This document shows, piece after piece, positions 1-8,446 of a stretch of DNA of 33,081 nt. Under the pieces are notes generated by a model. It searched no databases and was not told the DNA's origin. It was given only the letters and a program-made list of their open reading frames with translations. The DNA is from Proteobacteria bacterium ST_bin11 (GTDB lineage: Bacteria > Pseudomonadota > Gammaproteobacteria > Methylococcales > Methylomonadaceae): the NCBI GenBank assembly GCA_002083615.1, contig MSXO01000040.1, positions 1-33,081 on the forward strand, given 5' to 3'. Position 1 is the first letter of the stretch; each line of letters starts with the position of its first letter. The position numbers were made by a program, and so were the translations under genes.

Positions 1-2139
1 CTTTTGTTATTGCTGGGCATTGTCGCATCGATAGCGACATTTTTTGCCCTGGATTTTCAGCACTATCTAACGCTGGAAAATTTAAAAGCCCAGCAGACCG
101 GCATCGCTTATTATCGTCAGGCTCACCCAGTACTGGCTATGGCACTGTATGCCGCGTTGTATATAGCGGTCACTGCGCTTTCATTACCAGGGGCGACGAT
201 ATTAACGCTGGCCGGCGGCGCGGTGTTCGGTTTGCTCTGGGGTACGCTGATCGTCTCGTTTGCCTCCAGCATCGGCGCAACTCTGGCATTTCTAGCCGCG
301 CGGTTTCTATTCCGCGACTGGGTCAAATCCCGCTTCAGTGCCCGCTTGCAGGCCATTGATGAGGGCGTGAATCGCGACGGTGCCTTTTATTTGTTTACTT
401 TGCGTCTGGTACCGGTGTTTCCGTTCTTCATGATCAATCTAGCTATGGGTTTGACGCCCATCAAGACCCGAACTTTTTACGGGGTCAGTCAGGTCGGCAT
501 GCTGGCCGGCACGCTGGTTTACGTCAACGCCGGCACCCAATTGGCGAAAATCGACTCCCTGTCGGGTATTCTCTCTCCAGCCTTGCTGGGTTCGTTTGCC
601 TTGCTCGGCGTGTTTCCACTACTGGCGAAGAAAATGATCACATTCATTCAACGACGCAAAATCTACGAAAACTGGAGCAAACCGGCTCGCTTCGACAATA
701 ACCTGGTGGTGATCGGCGCCGGTGCCGGCGGCTTGGTGAGCGCCTACATTGCGGCGGCCGTCAAAGCTAAAGTGACCCTAATCGAAAAACATAAAATGGG
801 CGGCGACTGTTTGAATACCGGTTGCGTACCATCCAAGGCGCTGATTCGCTCAGCCAAGTTGCTGTCGCATATCAAACGTGCGACCGAATTCGGCATCGCC
901 AAAGCCGAGGCTGAATTTGATTTCGCCGCCGTGATGGAACGGGTGCAACAGGTCATTAAAACAGTAGCGCCGCACGATTCGGTCGAACGGTATAGCGAAC
1001 TCGGTGTGGAAGTGATCGAAGGCAGCGCCAAAATCGTTTCGCCCTGGGCAGTCGAAGTGACCACTGTCGAAGGTGTCAAAACCATGACCACGCGTTCAAT
1101 TGTGATTGCCGCCGGCGCCCGGCCTTTCGTGCCGCCGATTCCGGGCTTGGACAAAGTCGATTACCTGACTTCGGATAACGTCTGGGACTTGCGCGAATTA
1201 CCCAAACGCCTGTTGGTCTTGGGCGGCGGGCCGATAGGCTGCGAACTGACGCAAACCTTTAACCGGCTGGGCAGTCAGGTCAAGCAGGTGGAAATGGCGC
1301 CGCGCCTTATGCTGCGGGAAGATACGGATGTGTCGGAAATCGTGCAGGCCCGTTTCCGGGCGGAAGGCGTGGAGGTCAAAGTCAATCACACTGCCAAGGA
1401 ATTCATCGTCGAAAACGGTGAGCACATTCTGCTCGCGGAAACTGACGGGGAAATCGTCAGAATCCCGTTCGATAAAGTGTTGATCGCCATTGGCCGCGCC
1501 GCCAATGTGCAAGGCTATGGTGTCGAGGAGTTGGGCATCGCCTTGTCGCCGCGCAAGACTCTGGACACCAATGCTTTTCAGCAAACCAACTTTCCGAATA
1601 TCTTTGCCGTCGGCGACGTAGCGGGGCCGTATCAATTTACCCACACCGCCGCGCATCAGGCTTGGTACGCAGCGGTCAACGCCTTATTTGGACACTTTAA
1701 GAAGTTTCGTACCGATTATTCGGTGATCCCCTGGTCGACCTTTACCGACCCTGAAGTCGCTCGCGTCGGTCTGAATGAACAGGAAGCGCAAGCGCAGAAT
1801 ATCGCTTATGAAGTATCGACCTACGGAATAGCCGATCTGGACCGGGCGATTGCCGACGGCGAAGCGCATGGCTTCGTTAAAGTGCTGACGACTGTGCCGG
1901 GCAAGGACAAAATACTCGGCGTCACCATCGTCGGCGAACATGCTGGCGACTTATTGGCTGAATTTGTGCTGGCGATGAAACACAACATTGGTCTGAATAA
2001 GATTTTAGGCACTATTCATATCTACCCAACCCTGGCCGAAGCCAATAAATACGCGGCGGGGGTCTGGAAACGCAATCATGCGCCCAAGACTTTGCTTGAA
2101 TGGCTGGGCCATTATCATGCCTGGCGGCGGAACGCTTAA
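1..2139 (+). CDS. VTT-domain / FAD-dependent disulfide oxidoreductase fusion (mercuric-reductase-like), 5' partial
   Basis: The reading frame is open from the first base, so the real start is probably upstream; a TTG at base 4 is only the first possible start seen. About 711 residues are visible. Residues about 45-205 are hydrophobic and resemble the TVP38/TMEM64 (VTT) membrane family. From about residue 232 there is a pyridine-nucleotide disulfide oxidoreductase: FAD fingerprint GAGAGG (239-243), redox cysteine pair CLNTGC (C269 and C274), an NAD-binding GGGPIG, an FAD-contacting FAVGDVAG and a dimerisation domain with HIYPTLAEA. Known family members oxidise NAD(P)H and pass electrons through the disulfide. 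It is often annotated mercuric reductase, but the C-terminal vicinal Cys-Cys pair of true MerA is absent, so mercury is not a supported substrate. Membrane anchoring suggests electron transfer at the inner membrane. It is first in a co-directional cluster with the next three genes. Confidence 0.85.
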   Translation, partial: LLLLLGIVASIATFFALDFQHYLTLENLKAQQTGIAYYRQAHPVLAMALYAALYIAVTALSLPGATILTLAGGAVFGLLWGTLIVSFASSIGATLAFLAARFLFRDWVKSRFSARLQAIDEGVNRDGAFYLFTLRLVPVFPFFMINLAMGLTPIKTRTFYGVSQVGMLAGTLVYVNAGTQLAKIDSLSGILSPALLGSFALLGVFPLLAKKMITFIQRRKIYENWSKPARFDNNLVVIGAGAGGLVSAYIAAAVKAKVTLIEKHKMGGDCLNTGCVPSKALIRSAKLLSHIKRATEFGIAKAEAEFDFAAVMERVQQVIKTVAPHDSVERYSELGVEVIEGSAKIVSPWAVEVTTVEGVKTMTTRSIVIAAGARPFVPPIPGLDKVDYLTSDNVWDLRELPKRLLVLGGGPIGCELTQTFNRLGSQVKQVEMAPRLMLREDTDVSEIVQARFRAEGVEVKVNHTAKEFIVENGEHILLAETDGEIVRIPFDKVLIAIGRAANVQGYGVEELGIALSPRKTLDTNAFQQTNFPNIFAVGDVAGPYQFTHTAAHQAWYAAVNALFGHFKKFRTDYSVIPWSTFTDPEVARVGLNEQEAQAQNIAYEVSTYGIADLDRAIADGEAHGFVKVLTTVPGKDKILGVTIVGEHAGDLLAEFVLAMKHNIGLNKILGTIHIYPTLAEANKYAAGVWKRNHAPKTLLEWLGHYHAWRRNA

Positions 2140-2156
2140 GAGACCAGTTTCAAGAC

Positions 2157-2840
2157 ATGAATTACCAAATCACCATCGTCATCCCGGTGTTCAACGAGGC
2201 CGGACACCTCGGCGCCAAATTACAAGCCTTGCAAGGTCTGCGTGATCGTTGCCAACTGGTGCTGGTCGATGGCGGGAGTACCGACGATAGTCCGGTTATC
2301 GCCGTGCCGTGGGTGGATAAAGTTGTGCACAGTCCACGCGGCCGGGCCACGCAAATGAATGTGGGTGCTTTGCAAGCTGATGCGGAGATTCTGCTGTTTT
2401 TACATGCCGATACCCTATTGCCGGACAATGCGATTGATTTGATCCGCCAAGCCGTGGCAGAAGGTTTCCACTGGGGGCGTTTCGATGTAACGTTCGACAA
2501 CGCCAAGCCTATTTTTAAACTGATTGCCTTCATGATGAATCACCGTTCGCGACTGACCGGCATTGCCACGGGTGACCAAGCTTTGTTCATGACTCGGCAA
2601 GTATTTGCAACGGTGGGCGGCTTTCCGGCGATGGCGTTGATGGAAGATATTGCCATCAGCAGCAAGCTTAAAAAACTTGGTAAACCCTGTTGTTTAAACG
2701 CCAACGTGCAAACTTCGGCACGGCGCTGGCAACAACACGGACTATTCAAAACCATCTTGCTGATGTGGCGGCTACGCTTGGCGTTTTTTTTCGGTGCCGA
2801 TCCCGATGATCTGGCCATGCGTTATTACGGGAGAAAATGA
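2157..2840 (+). CDS. Family 2 glycosyltransferase, TIGR04283 type
   Basis: A 227-residue GT-A fold glycosyltransferase. The N-terminus has IVIPVFNEA, then VDGGSTDDS and HADTLLP, the usual nucleotide-sugar binding and DXD-like region. The length and wording match the TIGR04283 family, named for occurrence in arsenosugar biosynthesis loci. The open frame extends to 2100, inside the previous gene, but the ATG at 2157 gives the conventional start just before the VIPVFNE strand, so I chose it. The stop overlaps the next gene's start as ATGA, implying translational coupling. A partner glycosyltransferase of the TIGR04282 type lies two genes on. The acceptor substrate cannot be read from the sequence. 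Confidence 0.88.
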   Translation: MNYQITIVIPVFNEAGHLGAKLQALQGLRDRCQLVLVDGGSTDDSPVIAVPWVDKVVHSPRGRATQMNVGALQADAEILLFLHADTLLPDNAIDLIRQAVAEGFHWGRFDVTFDNAKPIFKLIAFMMNHRSRLTGIATGDQALFMTRQVFATVGGFPAMALMEDIAISSKLKKLGKPCCLNANVQTSARRWQQHGLFKTILLMWRLRLAFFFGADPDDLAMRYYGRK

Positions 2841-3631
2841 TGGAAGCCATGCTTCGCTTGGGTGTGTTTATTGGGATTTTGTTGTTGATGGTGATTTTGG
2901 AGGCGCTCAGCCCTACTCGGCATTTGAGCATCCCGCGCCGCCAGCGCTGGACCATCAATCTCGGTTTGGCGGCGTTGAATGCCGGTGTGATGCGCATCAG
3001 CATCGGCGCGGCGGCCTGGTTGGCGGCGAACTGGGCCGTTGAACAACAGCTTGGCCTGTTCAACATCTTACCCGTACCCAACGGGCTAAACATACTGTTA
3101 AGCCTGCTTTTATTGGATTTGGGGATTTACACGCAACATGTCGCGGCCCATCGTTGGCAATGGTTCTGGCGACTGCATCAGGTACACCACAGCGACATCG
3201 ATTTCGACACCACCACGGCCGTGCGCTTTCATCCCTTAGAGATCATGCTGTCCATGCTGTACAAAATATTGCTGGTGATTGCACTGGGTGCCGATCCTCT
3301 GGCCGTCATCGCGTTCGAAATCATCTTGAATGGCTGCGCGCTGTTCAACCACGGCAATGTCAGTTTGCCGCCACTGGTGGAGCGGGGCTTGCGTTATCTT
3401 TTGGTCACGCCGGACATGCATCGGATTCATCATTCCGCCCGGCAAGCGGAAACCGACAGCAATTACGGCTTTTCACTGTCGTGCTGGGATAGGCTGTTCA
3501 AGACTTATTGTCATCAGTCGCAGCAAGCACAAACCGAGATGACCATTGGCTTGAATGAGTTTCGCGACCGGCAAGAGCTGAGTTTCTTACAGTTATTAGC
3601 CATGCCCTTTCGAGCTTTGCGCAAACGCTGA
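2837..3631 (+). CDS. Sterol desaturase / fatty acid hydroxylase family membrane protein
   Basis: A 264-residue integral membrane protein with hydrophobic segments near residues 5-22, 50-68, 85-100 and 140-165. The di-iron histidine boxes of the fatty acid hydroxylase superfamily are present: HVAAHR, HQVHH, FHP, NHGN and HRIHH followed by the usual ETDSNYG stretch. The family uses a non-haem di-iron centre to hydroxylate or desaturate lipids. The substrate is unknown; sterol, carotenoid, hopanoid or alkyl lipid are all open. The gene overlaps the preceding glycosyltransferase by four bases and is three bases from the next one, so it belongs to the same operon and may modify a lipid that those enzymes glycosylate (inference). 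Confidence 0.88.
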   Translation: MMEAMLRLGVFIGILLLMVILEALSPTRHLSIPRRQRWTINLGLAALNAGVMRISIGAAAWLAANWAVEQQLGLFNILPVPNGLNILLSLLLLDLGIYTQHVAAHRWQWFWRLHQVHHSDIDFDTTTAVRFHPLEIMLSMLYKILLVIALGADPLAVIAFEIILNGCALFNHGNVSLPPLVERGLRYLLVTPDMHRIHHSARQAETDSNYGFSLSCWDRLFKTYCHQSQQAQTEMTIGLNEFRDRQELSFLQLLAMPFRALRKR

Positions 3632-3634
3632 ACC

Positions 3635-4261
3635 ATGAACTATCCATTTCCCGACAGCGTATTGCTGATTTTTTGCAAAGCCCCAATCCCAGGTCAAGTC
3701 AAAACTCGCCTACAACCGGCTTTGAGCGCAGAGCAGGCGGCTCAAGTTCACCGGCAGCTCACTTATATGACATTGAATCGAGCCTTTCAGCAGTCTTTGT
3801 GTCCAGTCGAACTCCACTGCGCACCGGATACCCACGATGATTTCTTTCAAGAGTGTGCGCACCGCTATCCGCTTACACTCAAGTCGCAGCATGGCGAAGA
3901 TTTGGGCGAACGCATGCATTACGCCTTTGATGACGCCTTGGGTCGATACCAACACGCGGTGCTGATAGGTTGCGATTGTCCTAGTCTTTCCGGTGACGAC
4001 CTGCGTTGGGCACTGACGGCGTTAAACCAAGGATACGATGGGGTCATTGCACCCGCCGACGATGGCGGTTACGTTATGATCGGCTTAAATCAGGTTCAAC
4101 CGAGACTTTTTAGCGACATGAGCTGGGGGCATGACCAGGTGATGACCATCACCCGTAACCGGGCAAAGGACATCGGTTTGAACCTGTGCGAACTGGACAG
4201 TCAATGGGACGTAGATATTTACCAAGATTGGCAACGGTACTTACTGTGGTTAAATGGCTGA
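3635..4261 (+). CDS. TIGR04282 / DUF2064 family glycosyltransferase
   Basis: A 208-residue protein starting MNYPFPDSVLLIFCKAPIPG. The motif IFCKAPIPGQVKTRL close to the N-terminus, GCDCPSL and the APADDGGYVMIGL stretch are characteristic of the DUF2064 / TIGR04282 nucleotidyl-glycosyltransferase family, which commonly sits beside TIGR04283 proteins, as here. ATG 3635 is three bases after the desaturase stop. The family name comes from arsenosugar loci, but it is widespread and no arsenic gene is visible in this window, so a role in arsenic metabolism is not established. It is the last gene of the operon; the downstream minus-strand gene ends 38 bp away. A weak GGCGG/CCGCC inverted repeat lies in the gap. 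Confidence 0.87.
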   Translation: MNYPFPDSVLLIFCKAPIPGQVKTRLQPALSAEQAAQVHRQLTYMTLNRAFQQSLCPVELHCAPDTHDDFFQECAHRYPLTLKSQHGEDLGERMHYAFDDALGRYQHAVLIGCDCPSLSGDDLRWALTALNQGYDGVIAPADDGGYVMIGLNQVQPRLFSDMSWGHDQVMTITRNRAKDIGLNLCELDSQWDVDIYQDWQRYLLWLNG

Positions 4262-4298
4262 GGCGGCAGAAGACTCCGCCGCGCCCAAAACCTTGAAT

Positions 4299-4520
4299 TT
4301 ACGGATTACCTTGACTCATTGACCTGAGGGCGTCGGTGGTCACGGGTTGTCCGCCAACGCCCCATTCGCCTGAAGCGACATCTTCGATCAATACCCAAGT
4401 GACCGGACGCAGGCCTTCGCCTTCCACCGACACGATAGCATCGGTGACTTTGCTGATGATCGTCTGTTTTTGTTCTAGCGACAAATAGCCGCTAATGCCT
4501 TTGATCTGTACAAGTGGCAT
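4299..4520 (-). CDS. 4-oxalocrotonate tautomerase family protein
   Basis: A 73-residue protein beginning MPLVQIKGISGYLS. After Met removal Pro would be residue 1, the catalytic base of the 4-OT family, which decides the start: the frame extends to 4589 but the ATG at 4520 is preceded by AGGAG at good spacing. The rest (LEQKQTIISKVTDAI, then RPVTWVLIEDV) fits the family's beta-alpha-beta fold and normal length. These enzymes tautomerise enol/keto acids. It is third in a minus-strand operon with an isochorismatase-like hydrolase and an AhpD-like protein, both linked with stress or detoxification operons. The exact substrate is unknown. Confidence 0.88.
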   Translation of the reverse strand: MPLVQIKGISGYLSLEQKQTIISKVTDAIVSVEGEGLRPVTWVLIEDVASGEWGVGGQPVTTDALRSMSQGNP

Positions 4521-4603
4521 GGTGTTACTCCTGATTTGATGATTGAGTATAAAAAATAACGATGCGCCAACTCGAAAGAACTGACGCATCCCCTGGTATC
4601 CGC

Positions 4604-5206
4604 TTATGCTGCCGCTCGATCCAGGAATACGTTATGGGTCATCGGCTCGCTGAACATCGGCCAGTTGTGTTCAATGGAAGCGTCGTACTGCTCTAAGCCG
4701 ATAGTGGCACTGGCATCGGTAATCCCGAACACCCGATACCCTTTGTCGTAAGCAGCGCGCATCGTGGATTCGATACAGATATTGGTTAGTTGTCCCGCCA
4801 GGGCAATGGAGGTAATGCCGTGCGATCGCAAAACGAAATCCAGATGCGTGCCGGCGAAGGCATCGATGCCTGATTTACCCTCAACAACAATATCGTCGGC
4901 TTGAATGTCGATATCTTCGGCAATGGCACTGCCCCAGGTACTTTTGATTAACGCACCGGCATTTTTTACCGCTTGCAGAATGCCGTATGGCGCATCGCCC
5001 ATTTCCCGGTAATCGGCCGAGAAACTGATAGGCACATGCACGATCAGCATACCGCTAGCCCGTGCCGCCCGAATCAACGCGTTTTGGTTGGCTTTGACAT
5101 CGTAGGCTTCCAATACCGGCTTCAAAAGCGGATAAAGTTTGCCGCCTTCGTTCAGAAAGTCGTTTTGCAGCTCCAATAAAACTACAGCCGTTTGTTTTAC
5201 ATTCAT
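4604..5206 (-). CDS. Isochorismatase-family cysteine hydrolase
   Basis: A 200-residue isochorismatase-like hydrolase. The catalytic triad is visible as Asp in LELQNDF near residue 15, Lys in VEGKSG, and Cys in LTNICIESTMR. Such enzymes hydrolyse amides or vinyl ethers via a cysteine nucleophile. The open frame runs up to 5311 but the ATG at 5206 directly precedes the first family strand (NVKQTAVVLLE) and has an AGGT ribosome site, so the upstream 35 codons are not counted. It lies 28 bp after the CMD-family gene and 83 bp before the tautomerase on the same strand. Nicotinamidase or isochorismatase activity cannot be told apart from sequence alone. Confidence 0.88.
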   Translation of the reverse strand: MNVKQTAVVLLELQNDFLNEGGKLYPLLKPVLEAYDVKANQNALIRAARASGMLIVHVPISFSADYREMGDAPYGILQAVKNAGALIKSTWGSAIAEDIDIQADDIVVEGKSGIDAFAGTHLDFVLRSHGITSIALAGQLTNICIESTMRAAYDKGYRVFGITDASATIGLEQYDASIEHNWPMFSEPMTHNVFLDRAAA

Positions 5207-5234
5207 GGTGTTTACCTGTTGATGAGTCAAACGA

Positions 5235-5816
5235 TCAAGCGCACTGCCTGCTGCTGCATTGCGCGGGCTCTTCCCAGACTTCGGCCTGAAAAGCGGTATC
5301 CAGTGGAGCATGGATAATATGGTTGGTGTAATTGCTCAAGGTTTTGAACGCCACGCCCAATACCACTTCCAATACCTGCGCCCGGCTATAGCCTGCCGTG
5401 ATAAATTTGTCCAGGGTTTGCCCGCAAACGACACCGCGGTTTTTCACCACCGCGCGGGTAAAACTGGCCAGAGCGTCCAATTTGGCGTCTGGCAGCGGTT
5501 TACCTTTGCGCAGGGCTTCGACAATCGCCGGATCAGCTTTGGCCATGTGTTTGGCGATCATCGAATGCGCGGCGACACAGTAGGTGCAATGATTTTCGAC
5601 ACTGATAGCCAACAAAATGACTTGCTGTTCGTTCGGGCTAAACGACGTTTGATCGAACAAGGCCGTTAATTCGATATAGGCTTTCAGAGCCGCCGGCGCT
5701 TCGGCCAAACCGCCGTGCAAATTGGGCACGAAGCCGTATTTTTTTAATGATCCTTCCAGTAGTGGTTGTGCAATGGCAGGTGCTGTCTGGATAGAATGTA
5801 TTTTGAATTGGGACAT
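5235..5816 (-). CDS. Carboxymuconolactone decarboxylase family (AhpD-like) protein
   Basis: A 193-residue all-helical CMD-domain protein. The redox CxxC with following histidine, HCTYCVAAHS near residue 78, is the AhpD-type peroxidase/disulfide reductase motif, so an alkylhydroperoxidase-like thiol role is more likely than a ring-cleavage decarboxylase. A strong GGAGAG ribosome site precedes ATG 5816. It is first in the minus-strand operon leading to the isochorismatase-like and tautomerase genes, and is divergent from an AraC-type regulator. The tail ends CSSRQCA with two extra cysteines not in the core motif. Confidence 0.9.
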   Translation of the reverse strand: MSQFKIHSIQTAPAIAQPLLEGSLKKYGFVPNLHGGLAEAPAALKAYIELTALFDQTSFSPNEQQVILLAISVENHCTYCVAAHSMIAKHMAKADPAIVEALRKGKPLPDAKLDALASFTRAVVKNRGVVCGQTLDKFITAGYSRAQVLEVVLGVAFKTLSNYTNHIIHAPLDTAFQAEVWEEPAQCSSRQCA

Positions 5817-5850
5817 GCTGTCTCTCCTTTAATTTAAAACATAAGGTGTA

Positions 5851-5880
5851 ATGCCGATGCGAAATCGTTTCGACGGGCAT
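5851..5880. promoter_or_regulatory. Nested dyad in divergent promoter region, candidate AraC-type operator
   Basis: A 30-bp nested inverted repeat: ATGCC (5851-5855) pairs with GGCAT (5876-5880) and CGAAA (5860-5864) pairs with TTTCG (5868-5872). It sits in the 138-bp gap between the divergent CMD-family gene and the AraC-type regulator, the usual place for an operator serving both. Seen directly; the binding function is inference. Confidence 0.4.
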
Positions 5881-5954
5881 AGATTAGGAAAAACCACCGC
5901 TTCATCCCATGCGCGCACTTCCGGCGTGCTTGTCCGATATTCCGGGAGTAAGCG

Positions 5955-6830
5955 ATGGATGCCTTGACGCCGTTGATCAACGGTTTGAATCTGCACGCCA
6001 AATTGGTCTACTCCGGTGGGGTGTGCGGACGCTGGTTGATGGACCACAACTCGGACACCTCGGTCTGGTTTCACTTGGTCAGCAAGGGACGCGGCTTTGT
6101 GCATTCGCCGCACTGGCCTGAGCCATTGCCACTGGATACCGGCGATTTGATTCTGTTTTTGCCGCATGCCGCTCGGCATTTTTTGTCTTATAGCGCCGAG
6201 GATTTGCCAAACGACGATATCGATACCCAAATGACTCCCTGGCTGGAGGGCGAGGCCGGCTTCGTTTGCGGCGAAATTCAACTGGCGGCCCCAAAATCCT
6301 TGTTATGGCAGGCGCTGCCGGCCGAAATAGTCATACGGCAAAGCCAAGCGGGAACGATTCTGACGCGATTGCTCGAACTGGTGATAACTGAAGCGTCAAC
6401 GCCGCGTTTCGGCAGCGAATCGGTCATCGAACGCTTGTGCGACAGTTTGTTTGTGCTGGTGATCCGTTACTGTATCGAGGAAGGTCTGGTGCGCGATGGG
6501 GTGTTTGCGGCCATGCAGGATAAGCGCCTAGCCAAAGCTCTCGGCTTAATTCATCAGCACCCCTGGCAACCCTGGACGCTCAACTCCGTATGTACTGAGG
6601 CCGGCGTTTCCAAGTCGGTATTGTCGGAAAAATTTTCCGTATTGATCGGCCATTCGCCGATAGAGTATTTGACGATTTGGCGTTTGCAAATCGCCGCCCA
6701 CTGGCTGATGGAGCCAAACATGACCGTGGAACGCGTGGCGGAAAGGAGCGGTTACGAGTCGGTGCCGGCGTTCAGCAAAGCCTTTAAACGCCATATTGGA
6801 GTCGCGCCTGGCTCATTTAGACGAGTTTAA
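5955..6830 (+). CDS. AraC-family transcriptional regulator with cupin-type sensor domain
   Basis: A 291-residue regulator. The N-terminal half (SVWFHLVSKGRGFVHSP, then DTGDLILFLPHAARH) matches the AraC cupin sensor domain of the Cupin_6 kind. The C-terminal about 100 residues hold two helix-turn-helix units: LNSVCTEAGVSKSVLSEKFS and MTVERVAERSGYESVPAFSKAFKRHIG, ending PGSFRR as is typical. GGGAG precedes ATG 5955. It is divergent from the CMD/isochorismatase/tautomerase operon and by the common arrangement probably activates it in response to a small molecule, perhaps an electrophile or oxidised substrate; this target is inferred from position. Confidence 0.9.
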   Translation: MDALTPLINGLNLHAKLVYSGGVCGRWLMDHNSDTSVWFHLVSKGRGFVHSPHWPEPLPLDTGDLILFLPHAARHFLSYSAEDLPNDDIDTQMTPWLEGEAGFVCGEIQLAAPKSLLWQALPAEIVIRQSQAGTILTRLLELVITEASTPRFGSESVIERLCDSLFVLVIRYCIEEGLVRDGVFAAMQDKRLAKALGLIHQHPWQPWTLNSVCTEAGVSKSVLSEKFSVLIGHSPIEYLTIWRLQIAAHWLMEPNMTVERVAERSGYESVPAFSKAFKRHIGVAPGSFRRV

Positions 6831-7007
6831 AAGCTTATCTGAAACGAGAGTGTTCTCTCTTGAAAGTCCGAACTTAAATCACAAGCAGCCATTCAACAGG
6901 TTGATTCTTTGCTATTTTGGATGTCTGGTTTTGGCCGGTCAGAGCCATTGGCTGGCTTAGATTGGAATGCCTGACGATTTAGAAATTGGAATCGGTGGTG
7001 GATCAAG

Positions 7008-7036
7008 CAGCCGGGCAAGCGGGGCTCGCCCGGCTG
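7008..7036 (-). terminator. GC-rich hairpin downstream of the coiled-coil gene, possible terminator
   Basis: A 9-bp perfect stem, CAGCCGGGC (7008-7016) with GCCCGGCTG (7028-7036), and an 11-nt loop, 22 bp past the end of the minus-strand gene at 7058. No clear T run follows on either strand, so termination, if it occurs, would not be the classical intrinsic kind. Confidence 0.4.
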
Positions 7037-7057
7037 GTTATTAAACGGCGGAAACGA

Positions 7058-8446
7058 TCATTTCCACTTTTTGAGCAAACCTTTTAGCCCGGCTGGCTTG
7101 GCAGGTTCGAGTGCTGCTATGACTTCTTCGACAATTGGTTCGGGTTCTATCGATACGGGTTCAGCGATAGCCACTGATTCTGTGGGCTTGCTTTTGCCGA
7201 ACAAACTTTTCAACTTACCGCCCACTCCAACAGCGGGCTCTTTTGCCGCTTCGATCGCTGTTTCCGCGATTTCCACTACGTTCTCTTTAAGCTCAACAGC
7301 CGCTTCCATTATAGGTGCGGCGATTTCTTCCAGCTCTTCCTGGATAGTCTCGGCAGCGACTTCGGTCTGTGTACCCAGCTTTTGATCCAACTTGGCCATT
7401 TGCTGCATGGTGTTGTTCAACATTTGCTTGAACTTACCGAAACCGGCGCTTTTCTCGGCCAATTTGTCGACGGACGATTTTTTTGCCGCTGCTGGCTCGG
7501 CCACAACAGGTTTGGGTTTGTCGACAACTTGCGGTAGTTCAAGCGCAACCGGCTTTGGCGGCTCGACTGGTGCTTGCGGGGCTGTATCCGCAACCGGCGG
7601 GGCAATAACAGCTGGAGCAGCTTGAATAATAGCGGGTGCTTCGTTAGCAATAATTTTTGGTTCTGCTTGAGATACCGGCTGCGAGTAAGAAACTGCCGGT
7701 GCATTCGAGTGTTTGGCCGAGTCGGCGTAGCGTCCCAGTTCGGTCTGATGTTTGGTTAAAGTCTCCGCCAGCAGTTTTTCGGCGCTGGCTTGTTCGCGCT
7801 CACGCAGAATTTTTTGTTCTTCTACTGCCAGTTCCAATTTATTCAGTTGCTCGGTTTGCGACTCCAAGCGTAACTGCAAAGGGCCAATTAGGGCGTCTTT
7901 TTCAGCCAGTTTGGAGGTTTCCGCCCACAGAGCCAGTTGCAGCTCGGTTTTACCTTGCTGCTCGGCTTTAAAGCGTTCGGTAACTTGCTCGCAAACTACG
8001 CTAAATCGTGGCCACAGATCGGTCGATTGCAGATCGTTAGCGGATGGTAATGCCGGTTCGGTCAATTCAAAACCAGTGGCCAAAGTTTTGATGCTGTCGA
8101 TTACTTGCTGATTGGCCTGGACAAGCTTTTCTTCGAGTCTGCTTGCTCGTTGAGCTTCATTATTAGCGAGGGTTTGGGCGGCTTCCAACTGTTCGGTATT
8201 GGTGACTAACTGCTCTTGCAAGGCTTGCTGTTGCTGTTGCGCCGCGTCAAAATTGGTTTGTAAGGCAAGTCGGGCTTTTAGATTGATGGCATTGGTTTTC
8301 TTTAAGAAATAAATTCTGATGCTGTAAAACATTGCTGTCAGTAACCAGACGGCAAGCGTTAGGGCGCCAGCATATTCCTGGTTCTCTAATGTAAATCGAT
8401 ACCAATCCGACAGTATGCTTTGAATCATAGGCAAATAAGCTTCCAT
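7058..8446 (-). CDS. Membrane-anchored coiled-coil protein of unknown function
   Basis: A 462-residue protein I do not recognise. Residues about 22-48 form one transmembrane helix (GALTLAVWLLTAMFY). Residues about 60-245 are rich in Gln, Glu, Leu and Ala with heptad character, predicted coiled coil. Residues about 255-330 are an Ala/Pro/Val-rich low-complexity linker. The C-terminal part alternates acidic stretches with short basic amphipathic patches: FGKFKQML, LKSLFGKSK and the terminal LKGLLKKWK. AGGA precedes ATG 8446. The layout (anchor, long rod, disordered linker, basic tail) suggests a cytoplasmic scaffold or envelope-associated structural protein, but no function is assigned. It is transcribed away from the next gene and appears monocistronic. 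Confidence 0.8.
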   Translation of the reverse strand: MEAYLPMIQSILSDWYRFTLENQEYAGALTLAVWLLTAMFYSIRIYFLKKTNAINLKARLALQTNFDAAQQQQQALQEQLVTNTEQLEAAQTLANNEAQRASRLEEKLVQANQQVIDSIKTLATGFELTEPALPSANDLQSTDLWPRFSVVCEQVTERFKAEQQGKTELQLALWAETSKLAEKDALIGPLQLRLESQTEQLNKLELAVEEQKILREREQASAEKLLAETLTKHQTELGRYADSAKHSNAPAVSYSQPVSQAEPKIIANEAPAIIQAAPAVIAPPVADTAPQAPVEPPKPVALELPQVVDKPKPVVAEPAAAKKSSVDKLAEKSAGFGKFKQMLNNTMQQMAKLDQKLGTQTEVAAETIQEELEEIAAPIMEAAVELKENVVEIAETAIEAAKEPAVGVGGKLKSLFGKSKPTESVAIAEPVSIEPEPIVEEVIAALEPAKPAGLKGLLKKWK

